This document shows positions 52,180-64,000 of a stretch of 64,000 bases of DNA, in pieces. The DNA is from an uncultured Rhodospirillaceae bacterium (lineage in GTDB: Bacteria > Pseudomonadota > Alphaproteobacteria > Azospirillales > Azospirillaceae). The stretch is taken from positions 1 through 64,000 of the forward strand of contig CALBDS010000032.1 of NCBI GenBank assembly GCA_937927415.1, written 5' to 3'. The translations under genes were made by a program, and so were the position numbers. Below the pieces are notes generated by a model, which was not told the DNA's origin, did not search any database, and saw nothing but the letters and a program-made list of their open reading frames with translations. Numbering within the stretch: the first letter of the stretch is position 1; each line of letters begins with the position of its first letter.

Positions 52180-52974
52180 ATGCGCATCGCCACCTGGAAC
52201 ATCAATTCCGTCCGCCTGCGGATGCCGCTGCTGCTGCGCCTGATCGACCAGGAACAGCCCGATGTCATCTGTCTTCAGGAAACCAAGTGCGTGGACGCGG
52301 ATTTCCCCTTCGCACCCTTGGAAGAGAAGGGGTATGTCCACAACCACGTGCACGGCATGAAGTCCTACAACGGCGTCGCCATTCTGTCGCGGCTGCCGCT
52401 GGAGACGCGCGACGTGCAGCACTGGTGCGACAAACAGGACTGCCGGCACGCGCTGGGCGTGCTGGCCGGCGGGGTTGAGGTGCATTGCCTGTACATCCCG
52501 GCGGGCGGAGATGTTCCGGACCCGGAACAAAATGACAAGTTCGCCCACAAACTTCGTTTCTTGGACGAAATGACCGCGTGGTGGGCGGACTGTCGCAGCG
52601 CCGACCGTCTGATGGTGCTGGTGGGGGATCTGAACATCGCCCCATTGGAACAGGATGTGTGGAATCACAAGGCGTTGCTGGATGTGGTGTCCCACACGCC
52701 GATCGAGGTGGACAAGCTGGGCGCCATGCAGCGGTCGCTGGGCTGGGTCGATGTCCTGCGACGTTACGTTCCCGAAACGGAAAAGCTCTACACGTGGTGG
52801 AGCTATCGGGCCAAGGATTGGGCGGCGGCGGACCGCGGGCGGCGGCTGGATCACATCTGGGTGACCCCGCCCCTGGAGGGTAAGCTCACGGGAATCAAGG
52901 TGTTGCGTGAGGCCCGCGGATGGGAGCCGAAGCCGTCGGACCATGTGCCGGTGCTGGTGGATCTTGATCTGTAA
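52180..52974 (+). CDS. xthA: Exodeoxyribonuclease III
   Basis: This 264-residue AP endonuclease/3'-5' exonuclease acts in base-excision repair. MRIATWNINSVRLR (Asn7), CLQETKC (catalytic metal Glu), VGDLNIAP (Asp/Asn pair) and the C-terminal SDHVPVLVDL (catalytic Asp-His) are all present. It probably shares a transcript with the FAH-family gene 9 bp upstream. A strong hairpin follows 17 bp past its stop. Confidence 0.97.
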   Translation: MRIATWNINSVRLRMPLLLRLIDQEQPDVICLQETKCVDADFPFAPLEEKGYVHNHVHGMKSYNGVAILSRLPLETRDVQHWCDKQDCRHALGVLAGGVEVHCLYIPAGGDVPDPEQNDKFAHKLRFLDEMTAWWADCRSADRLMVLVGDLNIAPLEQDVWNHKALLDVVSHTPIEVDKLGAMQRSLGWVDVLRRYVPETEKLYTWWSYRAKDWAAADRGRRLDHIWVTPPLEGKLTGIKVLREARGWEPKPSDHVPVLVDLDL

Positions 52975-52991
52975 GCGTAATTATTGCTGAA

Positions 52992-53030
52992 CCGAAACAA
53001 AACTGCCGGTGCCGGCGGGTTTTGTTTCGG
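52992..53030 (+). terminator. Hairpin terminator after xthA
   Basis: CCGAAACAAAAC (52992-53003) pairs with GTTTTGTTTCGG (53019-53030) in a perfect 12-bp stem, with an extra GC inverted repeat in the loop. The A/T-rich flanks in the stem can provide the U-tract. It separates the repair genes from the rimP operon. Confidence 0.75.
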
Positions 53031-53102
53031 AATCGTAATATCGGCAAGGCGCCCTCCCCTTATCACCGCGGTGGCGCGGACGGGGGCGGGGCGGAAAATC
53101 GC

Positions 53103-53130
53103 TTGCAGTGCCCTGCGGAACGTCTATAGT
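53103..53130 (+). promoter_or_regulatory. Candidate promoter of the rimP-nusA-infB operon
   Basis: A -35-like TTGCAG (53103-53108) and a good -10 TATAGT (53125-53130) are separated by 16 bp. Transcription would start near 53137 and give a leader of about 180 nt before rimP. Confidence 0.5.
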
Positions 53131-53194
53131 CATCGGACGAACTCCCATACGTCGTGGCGGGCCGCTGGTTTGGTGGCCCGTCAGGATGCTTTGC

Positions 53195-53222
53195 GGGTGG
53201 GCCTTGGCCCACTCATTTTTTT
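53195..53222 (+). terminator. Terminator-like hairpin in the rimP operon leader (possible attenuator)
   Basis: GGGTGGGCC and GGCCCACTC (53195-53214) form a tight stem followed by seven T (53216-53222). It lies between the candidate promoter and rimP, so transcription of the operon must pass it. An attenuator is one explanation; the other is that the true promoter lies further downstream. Confidence 0.65.
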
Positions 53223-53314
53223 ATCGGCATGTGGAATATCCGGCCCGGACCCGGTTCCCCGGCACCATCTTCCTTTAAGGATGGCGGGGTGGGCAGGCTG
53301 GCAGGCTAGGTGGA

Positions 53315-53803
53315 ATGGACGCAGCAGGTCGGATCGAACAGATCGTTACCCCTTCGATTGAAGCCATGGGCTATGAGGTCGTGCGGGTTCAGATCTCGGG
53401 GGGTCAGCGGCCCGGAGTTCAGATCATGGCGGAGCGCGCCGACGGCGCGCCCATGACCGTGGACGATTGCGCGGACATCAGTCATGCCGTGTCGGCCCTG
53501 CTGGACGTCGAAGATCCCATCGCCGGAGCCTACACGCTGGAGATCAGCTCGCCCGGCATCGACCGGCCGCTGACCCGGCTGAAGGATTTCGAACGTTTCG
53601 CCGGTTTCGAGGCGAAGCTGGAATCGCGCGTTTCGGTCGATGGGCGCAAACGCTTCAAGGGCCGGCTGGGCGGGGTTGAGGATGGCGAGATCCTCATCGA
53701 CACCGAACAGGGGGCGGCGCGGGTGCCCTTCGACACGGTTCTGCGGGCCAAGCTGGTGCTGACGGACGACTTGATCCGCGCCAGCGCGGAAACCCAGGGC
53801 TGA
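53315..53803 (+). CDS. rimP: Ribosome maturation factor RimP
   Basis: This 162-residue factor is needed for 30S subunit assembly. The N-terminal alpha/beta domain (IVTPSIEAMGYEVVRVQ, DDCADISHAVSALLD) and the C-terminal Sm-like barrel are both seen, with the signature LEISSPGIDRPLTRLKDFERF between them. It is the first gene of the rimP-nusA-ylxR-infB-rbfA-truB-rpsO-pnp order. Confidence 0.96.
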   Translation: MDAAGRIEQIVTPSIEAMGYEVVRVQISGGQRPGVQIMAERADGAPMTVDDCADISHAVSALLDVEDPIAGAYTLEISSPGIDRPLTRLKDFERFAGFEAKLESRVSVDGRKRFKGRLGGVEDGEILIDTEQGAARVPFDTVLRAKLVLTDDLIRASAETQG

Positions 53804-53876
53804 CCCGCCAAGCGCCTGGAAAAACCGGGCCTTGATCCTAAGGCAACGAAGAACCAAGTTCGGAAGAGTGTGACGG

Positions 53877-55406
53877 ATGGAACTGCTGCAAGTCGCTGAT
53901 GCGGTCGCCCGCGAAAAGAACATCGACCGGGACGAGGTCCTGGAGGCGATGGAGCAGGCGATTCAAAAGGCCGGGCGGTCCAAGTACGGCCATGAGCATG
54001 ACATCCGCGCCCGCATCGACCGCAAGTCGGGCGAGATCCAGCTTGCCCGCTTCATGGAAGTGGTCGAAGAGGTGGAGAACGAGGCGACCCAGGTCACCTT
54101 GGCCTACGCTCAGCGCCGCCGTCCGAACGTGAAGCTCGGCGATTTCCTGGTCGATCCGCTGCCCCCTATCGATTTCGGCCGCATCGCCGCCCAGACCGCC
54201 AAGCAGGTGATCGTGCAGAAGGTGCGCGACGCCGAACGCAAGCGCCAGTACAACGAGTACAAGGACCGCCAGGGCGAGATCGTCAACGGGCTGGTCAAGC
54301 GCGTGGAATACGGCAACGTCACCGTGGACCTGGGCCGGGCCGAAGCCATCCTGCGCCGCGACGAACTGCTGCCGCGCGAGCACTTCAAGAACGGCGACCG
54401 CGTGCGCGCCTATATCTATGATGTGCGCGAGGAAAGCCGCGGGCCGCAGATCTTCCTGTCGCGCACCCATCCCATGTTCATGGCCAAGCTGTTCGAACAG
54501 GAAGTGCCGGAAATCTACGACGGCATCATCGAGATCAAGGCGGTGGCCCGCGACCCCGGCAGCCGTGCCAAGATCGCCGTCAGCTCCAAGGACAGCTCCA
54601 TCGATCCGGTCGGCGCGTGCGTGGGCATGCGCGGCAGCCGCGTTCAGGCGGTGGTCGGCGAACTGCAGGGCGAGAAGATCGACATCATCCCGTGGAACAG
54701 CGACAATGCCACCTTCGTGGTGAACGCGCTGGCGCCCGCCGAAGTGGCGAAGGTGGTGATGGACGAGGAAGGCCGGCGCATCGAGGTGGTGGTGCCGGAC
54801 GATCAGCTGTCGCTGGCCATCGGGCGGCGCGGGCAGAACGTGCGACTGGCCACCCAGCTCACCGGCTGGGACATCGACATCCTGACCGAACAGGAAGAAT
54901 CCGAACGCCGGTCGGAAGAGATCCGGTCGCGCACGCAGCTTTTCATCGACGCGCTGGACGTGGACGACGTGATCGCCCACCTGTTGGTGGCCGAGGGCTT
55001 CACGACGGTCGAGGAAATCGCCTACGCCGAGATCGAGGAATTGTCGGAGATCGAAGGCTTCGACGAGGACGTGGCGGCGGAACTGCGCGAACGCGCCCTG
55101 CACTATCTGGATCAGGTGGACACCCAGATGGCGGAACGCCGCCGTCAGTTGGGGGTCACCGACGATGTGGCGGGGTTGACCGGCTTCAGCCCGGCCATTC
55201 TGGTCAAGCTGGGCGAGAACGGCGTCAAGACCATGGACGATCTGGCCGATCTGGCCGCCGACGAGCTGATCGAGATCCTGGGCAAGGAAGCGCCGTCGGA
55301 AGACGAGTGCAATGAGATCATTATGGCCGCCCGTGCTCATTGGTATGAGAGCGAGAACGGTGGTGCAGCCGCCGATGCGGCGGACGGACAGGCTGCCGCA
55401 TCCTAA
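53877..55406 (+). CDS. nusA: Transcription termination/antitermination factor NusA
   Basis: This 509-residue protein binds RNA polymerase and modulates pausing and termination. In order it has the N-terminal polymerase-binding domain (MELLQVADAVAREKNIDRDE), an S1 domain (about 135-200), two KH domains (DPVGACVGMRGSRVQAVVGE and LAIGRRGQNVRLATQLTGWD) and two C-terminal acidic repeats around 365-500. The ending is Ala-rich. It is 73 bp downstream of rimP; a ribosome site (GGAAGAGTGTGACGG) precedes it. Confidence 0.97.
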   Translation: MELLQVADAVAREKNIDRDEVLEAMEQAIQKAGRSKYGHEHDIRARIDRKSGEIQLARFMEVVEEVENEATQVTLAYAQRRRPNVKLGDFLVDPLPPIDFGRIAAQTAKQVIVQKVRDAERKRQYNEYKDRQGEIVNGLVKRVEYGNVTVDLGRAEAILRRDELLPREHFKNGDRVRAYIYDVREESRGPQIFLSRTHPMFMAKLFEQEVPEIYDGIIEIKAVARDPGSRAKIAVSSKDSSIDPVGACVGMRGSRVQAVVGELQGEKIDIIPWNSDNATFVVNALAPAEVAKVVMDEEGRRIEVVVPDDQLSLAIGRRGQNVRLATQLTGWDIDILTEQEESERRSEEIRSRTQLFIDALDVDDVIAHLLVAEGFTTVEEIAYAEIEELSEIEGFDEDVAAELRERALHYLDQVDTQMAERRRQLGVTDDVAGLTGFSPAILVKLGENGVKTMDDLADLAADELIEILGKEAPSEDECNEIIMAARAHWYESENGGAAADAADGQAAAS

Positions 55407-55468
55407 CGGTGGGGTGCCATTACAGTTTGCGCATTGACGCGGACCGGTGGAAGGCGGCATAGGAACGG

Positions 55469-56199
55469 ATGGCTGAGTCGAACGAGGCGGAGAACGGCAG
55501 TGCCAGCGGCGAGGGAGAGGATTTCGATCCCGCGCCCGCATTGCCCGACGAGCCGGAAGAGACGGGACCGAACCGGCGGTGTATCATCACCGGGACGGTC
55601 CAGCCGAAAGACGGCATGATCCGCTTTGTGGTCGGGCCGGATGGTGAGATAGTGCCGGATCTTGACGAATGCCTGCCGGGCCGTGGCCTGTGGGTATCGG
55701 CGGATCGGGCGGCGCTGGCGAAAGCCGGGGCCAAAGGGCTGTTTGCCCGTGCGGCGCGTCGTGCCGTGCGGGTGCCAGCCGATTTGATGGAGCGGCTGGA
55801 GCGCCTGTTGGAGCGCCGCTGTCTCGACCGAATCGGATTGGCGCGCCGTGCCGGACAGGCGCTGGCGGGGTATGAGAAGGTTCGTGAGGCGCTGCGCGCC
55901 GGCCGTGTCGGCCGGGAAGGCGGTCCGCCGGCCCTTCTTGTGGAGGCGGCGGACGGATCGGAAGACCAGCGGGCCAAGGTGGCCGCTCTGGCCCCCGATC
56001 TACCCGTGATCTGCCTTTTCGACTCGGGGTCGCTTGCTGCGGCTCTGGGCCGGGACCACGCCGTGCACACCGTCGTCGCTCGTGGGAAGCTGGGAACCCA
56101 GCTTTTGCGCGATGCGGCCCGGCTCACGGGCATCAGAGGCTTTGACGTCGGCGCCGCCGGCGGGCCAGGGAAACCAACGACTGAGATCAACCGGAACCG

Positions 56200-56203
<4 letters not shown>
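55469..56203 (+). CDS. ylxR: YlxR-family RNA-binding protein with L7Ae-like domain
   Basis: This 244-residue protein joins an N-terminal YlxR (DUF448) domain (RRCIITGTVQPKDGMIRFV, LPGRGLWV) to a C-terminal L7Ae/L30e-like domain (RIGLARRAGQALAGYEKV). In Gram-positive bacteria these are separate genes, ylxR and ylxQ, at the same operon position. It probably binds RNA in ribosome or transcription control. The first 30 residues are acidic and poorly conserved. The stop overlaps the infB start by 4 bp. Confidence 0.92.
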
Positions 56204-58965
<2,762 letters not shown>

Positions 58966-58970
58966 TGAGA

Positions 58971-59070
58971 AAGGGGCCTTATCGGCCCCTTGCTTCCAAA
59001 GGATGCAAGGATCTGCGATCCTTGCCGGGGAGAGCGCGAGAGGGCCAGCGGCCCTCTCGCTTCCTTTTTG
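58971..59070 (+). repeat. Three hairpins between infB and rbfA, possible palindromic-family copy and partial terminator
   Basis: Stems lie at 58971-58978 with 58984-58991, 59005-59013 with 59017-59025, and 59036-59046 with 59050-59060; the last is 11 bp and followed by TTCCTTTTTGG. The GGATGCAAGG...CCTTGC core resembles the dispersed element elsewhere. The last hairpin may reduce readthrough from infB into rbfA. Confidence 0.7.
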
Positions 59071-59086
59071 GCGAAAGCACGTTCCC

Positions 59087-59560
59087 ATGTCGAACAAACA
59101 CCACGGCGCCGACCGCGCCGGCAAAGCCCCGTCCCAGCGTCAGTTGCGCGTGGGCGAGGAAATCCGCCATGCCCTGGCTGCCGTGTTCCAGCGCGGTGAT
59201 TTTCGTGATCCCGCGCTTCAGGATCTGACGGTCACGGTGACCGAGGTGCGGATCAGCCCCGATCTGAACAACGCCACCGCTTTCGTCACCACGCTGGGCG
59301 GCGGGAACATGGAGGAGGCGCTGGCCGCCCTGCGCCGTGCCCGTGCCTTCCTGCGCTCCCAGATCGCGCGGGCGGTGAACCTGCGCCACGCACCGAACCT
59401 GTTCTTCGAAGCCGACACATCGTTCGACTATGCCGGGCGCATCGGTACGATTCTGCACAGCCCGGAAGTGGCGCGCGACCTGCTGCCCCACGAGCGGGAC
59501 GAACTGGACGAAGAGGACGATTCCGACACCCGCGACGAGCCGCCCGCCCATGGCGCGTAA
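59087..59560 (+). CDS. rbfA: 30S ribosome-binding factor RbfA
   Basis: This 157-residue KH-like protein is needed for 16S rRNA maturation. RQLRVGEEIRHALAAVFQRG and VTEVRISPDLNNATAFV are typical, and NLRHAPNLFFEADTSFDY contains the conserved core. The C-terminus is acidic (DELDEEDDSDTRDE). The ATG at 59087 fits the family start. Its end overlaps truB by 11 bp. Confidence 0.95.
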   Translation: MSNKHHGADRAGKAPSQRQLRVGEEIRHALAAVFQRGDFRDPALQDLTVTVTEVRISPDLNNATAFVTTLGGGNMEEALAALRRARAFLRSQIARAVNLRHAPNLFFEADTSFDYAGRIGTILHSPEVARDLLPHERDELDEEDDSDTRDEPPAHGA

Positions 59561-60491
59561 GCGGAAGGGTCTGCCGATTCACGGCTGGCTGGTGCTGGAC
59601 AAGCCCGAAGGCATGACCTCCACCCAGGCGTTGGGCAAGGTGCGCTGGATGCTGAAGGCGGAAAAGGCCGGGCACGGCGGGACGCTGGACCCGCTGGCGA
59701 CCGGCATCCTGCCCATCGCGTTCGGCGAGGCGACCAAGACCGTGGCCTATGCCATGGACGGCACCAAGGTGTACCACGTCACCCTGAAATGGGGGGAGCG
59801 GACCACCACCGACGACCGGGAAGGCCCGGTGGTCGAACAATCCGACGTGCGCCCGACGCGCGAGGACATCGAGCGGGCGCTCGGCGGTTTTTTGGGCGAG
59901 ATCCAGCAGGTGCCGCCGCAGTTCTCGGCCATCAAGATCGACGGCGAACGGGCCTATGACATGGCCCGCGACGGCGAAACGGTGGAACTGGCGCCGCGCA
60001 CGGTGCGCATCGACCGTTTCGATCTGGTGTCCCTGCCCGACGATGACCACGCCGCGTTCGAGGTCCAGTGCGGCAAGGGCACCTATATCCGCGCGCTGGC
60101 CCGCGATCTGGCGGCGGCGTTGGGCACGGTTGCCCATGTGACGGTGCTGCGCCGTGTGCGTGTCGGGCGTTTCACCCTTGAGAATGCGATTTCTCTGGAC
60201 GATCTGGCGGCGTTGGAGCAAGGTGCCGCCGTCGAAAGACTTCTGCTGCCGATTGAAACCGCGCTGGACGACATCCCGGCGCTGGCTCTGACGGACGCGG
60301 AAGCGCAGCGGCTGAGACACGGGCAGGCGGTGATCCTCCTCACCCGGCATGATCGCGAACGTCTGAAGGGCGTTCAGGATCATGTTGGCGGGGACGGCAT
60401 CGTCTTGACGCTTTTTGCCGGGAAGCCGGTGGCGTTGGCCCGTGTGGAAGGTGCGGAGGTCCGCCCGGTGCGCCTGTTCAACATTTCGTGA
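59550..60491 (+). CDS. truB: tRNA pseudouridine-55 synthase
   Basis: This 313-residue enzyme makes pseudouridine 55 in the T-loop of tRNA. GWLVLDKPEGMTSTQAL, the catalytic GGTLDPLATGILPIAFGEAT (Asp in TLD) and GTYIRALARDLAAALG are diagnostic. The C-terminal PUA-like part (HGQAVIL, AGKPVALARVEGAEVRPVR) is present. Translation starts within the rbfA end at 59550. Confidence 0.97.
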   Translation: MARKRKGLPIHGWLVLDKPEGMTSTQALGKVRWMLKAEKAGHGGTLDPLATGILPIAFGEATKTVAYAMDGTKVYHVTLKWGERTTTDDREGPVVEQSDVRPTREDIERALGGFLGEIQQVPPQFSAIKIDGERAYDMARDGETVELAPRTVRIDRFDLVSLPDDDHAAFEVQCGKGTYIRALARDLAAALGTVAHVTVLRRVRVGRFTLENAISLDDLAALEQGAAVERLLLPIETALDDIPALALTDAEAQRLRHGQAVILLTRHDRERLKGVQDHVGGDGIVLTLFAGKPVALARVEGAEVRPVRLFNIS

Positions 60492-60506
60492 CTTTGGGAG
60501 ACCCCG

Positions 60507-60776
60507 ATGTCGATTACTGCTGAACGCAAGCAGGAACTCATTAAGGAATACGCCCGTGGTGAAGCCGACACCGGCTCGCCCGAGGTGCAGGTTGCCATCC
60601 TGACGGAGCGCATCCGCAACCTGACCGAACACCTCCAGACCCACAAGAAGGACTTCCACTCCCGCCGTGGTCTTCTGGTGATGGTCGGTCAGCGCCGCAG
60701 CCTGCTGGACTATCTGAAGAAGAAGAGCCAGGAGCGTTACGCAACCCTGATCGAACGTCTGGGTCTGCGCCGCTAA
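60507..60776 (+). CDS. rpsO: 30S ribosomal protein S15
   Basis: This 89-residue primary 16S rRNA-binding protein has the usual four helices; the RNA-contact segment HKKDFHSRRGLL and the C-terminal YLKKKSQERYATLIERLGLRR are intact. GGGAG precedes the start. A terminator follows directly, so pnp is at least partly independent. Confidence 0.98.
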   Translation: MSITAERKQELIKEYARGEADTGSPEVQVAILTERIRNLTEHLQTHKKDFHSRRGLLVMVGQRRSLLDYLKKKSQERYATLIERLGLRR

Positions 60777-60787
60777 GGCACGTGAAT

Positions 60788-60818
60788 CGCCCCGCCGGTC
60801 CTTGCCGGCGGGGCGTTT
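60788..60818 (+). terminator. Terminator after rpsO
   Basis: An 11-bp GC stem (60788-60798 with 60805-60815, loop of six) is followed by TTTCG. The T-run is short, so termination may be partial, as in many rpsO-pnp pairs. Confidence 0.8.
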
Positions 60819-61173
60819 CGTATCCGGCCCATGGGGCCGGGAGCGTTCCGGCCGATTGCGATGTTGTAAGGTTCGCAGGCGGTTCGCATCGTCGCTTTCG
60901 GATAAGAGCTTGGCCTGCCATTGGCCCTATCCGTTATTGCGCGCTTCTGGAAACAATTTGTCATCCCCCTCCCTTTTGCCGTGCCGTGCTTGACCTTTAA
61001 CAAAGGCCACGTAGCGCGTGACGATTGTTTGGGGTATTGAAGAACGCATCAATCGACGACAGACGAGATTTTACGACGTCATCGTCACATAGGCGGGGTC
61101 GAAACGACTGGTGGCCCCGGCCCTGGGCAGACAATCCGGTCTGACGGGGTGTCGGATGGAAGGAAGAAAACGC
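60819..61173 (+). other. rpsO-pnp intergenic region and pnp leader
   Basis: This 355-bp region has no gene. It probably includes a pnp promoter and a 5' leader; a CGATTG...CAATCG inverted repeat (about 61022-61057) could form part of an RNase III/PNPase autoregulation hairpin as in E. coli, but the pairing is short. Confidence 0.45.
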
Positions 61174-63288
<2,115 letters not shown>

Positions 63289-63290
63289 GG

Positions 63291-63411
63291 CAAAGGGGGC
63301 ATTGCCCCCTTTGATCCCTCACCAGGGGCCACCGGCCCCTGGACCCCATCGATGGGATGCAAGGGCCGTCGGCCCTTGCTGGGGGCGCCGGGGGCAAAGC
63401 CCCTGGCTGGG
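63291..63411. repeat. Dispersed palindromic intergenic element, copy 3 (pnp/radical SAM gene junction)
   Basis: Four hairpins fill the junction of two convergent genes: 63291-63300 with 63304-63313, 63322-63330 with 63334-63342, 63359-63367 with 63371-63379 (GCAAGGGCC / GGCCCTTGC), and a last one around 63388-63406. The third is a close copy of the hairpins at 5970 and 20710. They may act as the 3' ends of both transcripts. Confidence 0.8.
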
Positions 63412-64000
63412 TTAATCCCTATAGTGATGCTTCCGACCGCGGAAATCCGCCGCCTCCCACCCGTCGTCCGTTGCCGTGATCCACTCCGCCGCCGCGGGTG
63501 CCTTGCCGTGGCCGCCGGGGATATCCAGGACATAGGTGGGCTGACACAGCCCCGAGATCGTTCCGCGTAGGGAACGAACCAGCGCGCGCCCCTCGTCGAG
63601 CGTGGGGCGGAAATGGCTGGTGCCGGGGGCCATATCGGGATGGTGCAGGTAATAGGGCTTCACCCGATGCCGCACCAGGGCGCGGAACAGGTTTCCCAGC
63701 GCCTCCGCCGTGTCGTTGATCCCTTTGAGCAGCACCGTCTGGCTCACCAGCGGAATGCCGGCGTCGGCCAGCCGGGCCAGGGCGCCCGTGCTCTCGGGCG
63801 TCAGTTCATCGGCGTGGTTCACATGCACCGCCACCCAGGTGGCAAGGCCGGGCGCGCGCAGGGCGTCCACCAGTTCCGGCGTCACCCGCGCCGGATCGGC
63901 CATGGGCACCCGGCTGTGGAAGCGCACCACCCCCACATGCTCCATCGCGGCCAGCGCCTGCACGATCTCCGTCACACGGCGGGGGGTGAGCAGGAAGGGA
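63412..64000 (-). CDS. KamA/EpmB-family radical SAM aminomutase, 5' end outside the window
   Basis: The visible 196 residues are the C-terminal part of a lysine 2,3-aminomutase-like protein. The first codons read PFLLTPRRVTEIVQALA, and HVGVVRFHSRVPMADPARVT, then KPYYLHHPDMAPGTSHFR, are family signatures that hold PLP and substrate contacts. The radical SAM CxxxCxxC cluster would be outside the window. EpmB-type members make beta-lysine for modification of elongation factor P; KamA-type members ferment lysine. The short C-terminus fits EpmB, but the neighbours that would decide it (efp, epmA) are not visible. Confidence 0.88.
   Translation of the reverse strand, partial: PFLLTPRRVTEIVQALAAMEHVGVVRFHSRVPMADPARVTPELVDALRAPGLATWVAVHVNHADELTPESTGALARLADAGIPLVSQTVLLKGINDTAEALGNLFRALVRHRVKPYYLHHPDMAPGTSHFRPTLDEGRALVRSLRGTISGLCQPTYVLDIPGGHGKAPAAAEWITATDDGWEAADFRGRKHHYRD

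Overview
This is a GC-rich, gene-dense bacterial chromosome segment that most resembles an alphaproteobacterium of the Rhodospirillales (Azospirillum-like). The evidence is the order rimP-nusA-ylxR-infB-rbfA-truB-rpsO-pnp, the pyrF-trpF pair, an ScfR-type regulator divergent from aceA, four chemoreceptors, and palindromic elements repeated between genes. The placement is an inference; no rRNA or other species marker is present.

Left part (1-23600): the end of a TPR protein with 141-bp tandem repeats, a zinc-site (CZB) diguanylate cyclase, a phosphoesterase-like protein without its metal ligands, rpoH, a Cache-type chemoreceptor, hslVU, a lipoprotein with a worn trypsin-like domain, pyrF-trpF, a GH1 glycosidase, a ferredoxin-NADP reductase, scfR/aceA for the glyoxylate shunt, a DJ-1 family protein lacking its cysteine, a TPR-glycosyltransferase/TpsB pair, a second chemoreceptor, ihfB and lapA.

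Middle (23700-36500): an ornithine cyclodeaminase-family enzyme, an SbmA/YddA-like ABC protein whose nucleotide-binding motifs are all degraded, a second GH1 enzyme, then a redox cluster (a CCP-type and a MauG-like dihaem peroxidase plus a Tat-exported cupredoxin) followed by a third chemoreceptor. A GH4 glycosidase, a hairpin cluster, a small membrane protein and zapE come next.

CRISPR locus (36538-41650): a complete, compact type II-C system. It holds a five-repeat array 22 bp behind zapE, a strong terminator, cas2, cas1 and cas9 (1062 aa) on the minus strand, and a tracrRNA on the plus strand upstream of cas9. The tracrRNA has 23 nt of perfect complementarity to the repeat, two hairpins and a terminator. 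It is the most complete accessory system in the window.

Right part (41700-64000): an exported S33-type hydrolase, a REC-DUF3369-HD-GYP protein, a soluble chemoreceptor with two duplicated PAS domains, an AT-rich island with a possible small gene, a LysR regulator overlapping an SH3/SPOR protein gene, a GT-C-like membrane protein, an FAH-family enzyme, xthA, and then the transcription/translation operon from rimP to pnp. That operon has a promoter and a terminator-like leader hairpin. The window ends inside a KamA/EpmB-family radical SAM gene.

Several proteins keep a familiar fold but have lost catalytic or cofactor residues: the phosphoesterase, trypsin-like, DJ-1 and ABC proteins and the cupredoxin axial ligand. 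These are read directly from the translations and are the main targets for follow-up after the CRISPR locus.
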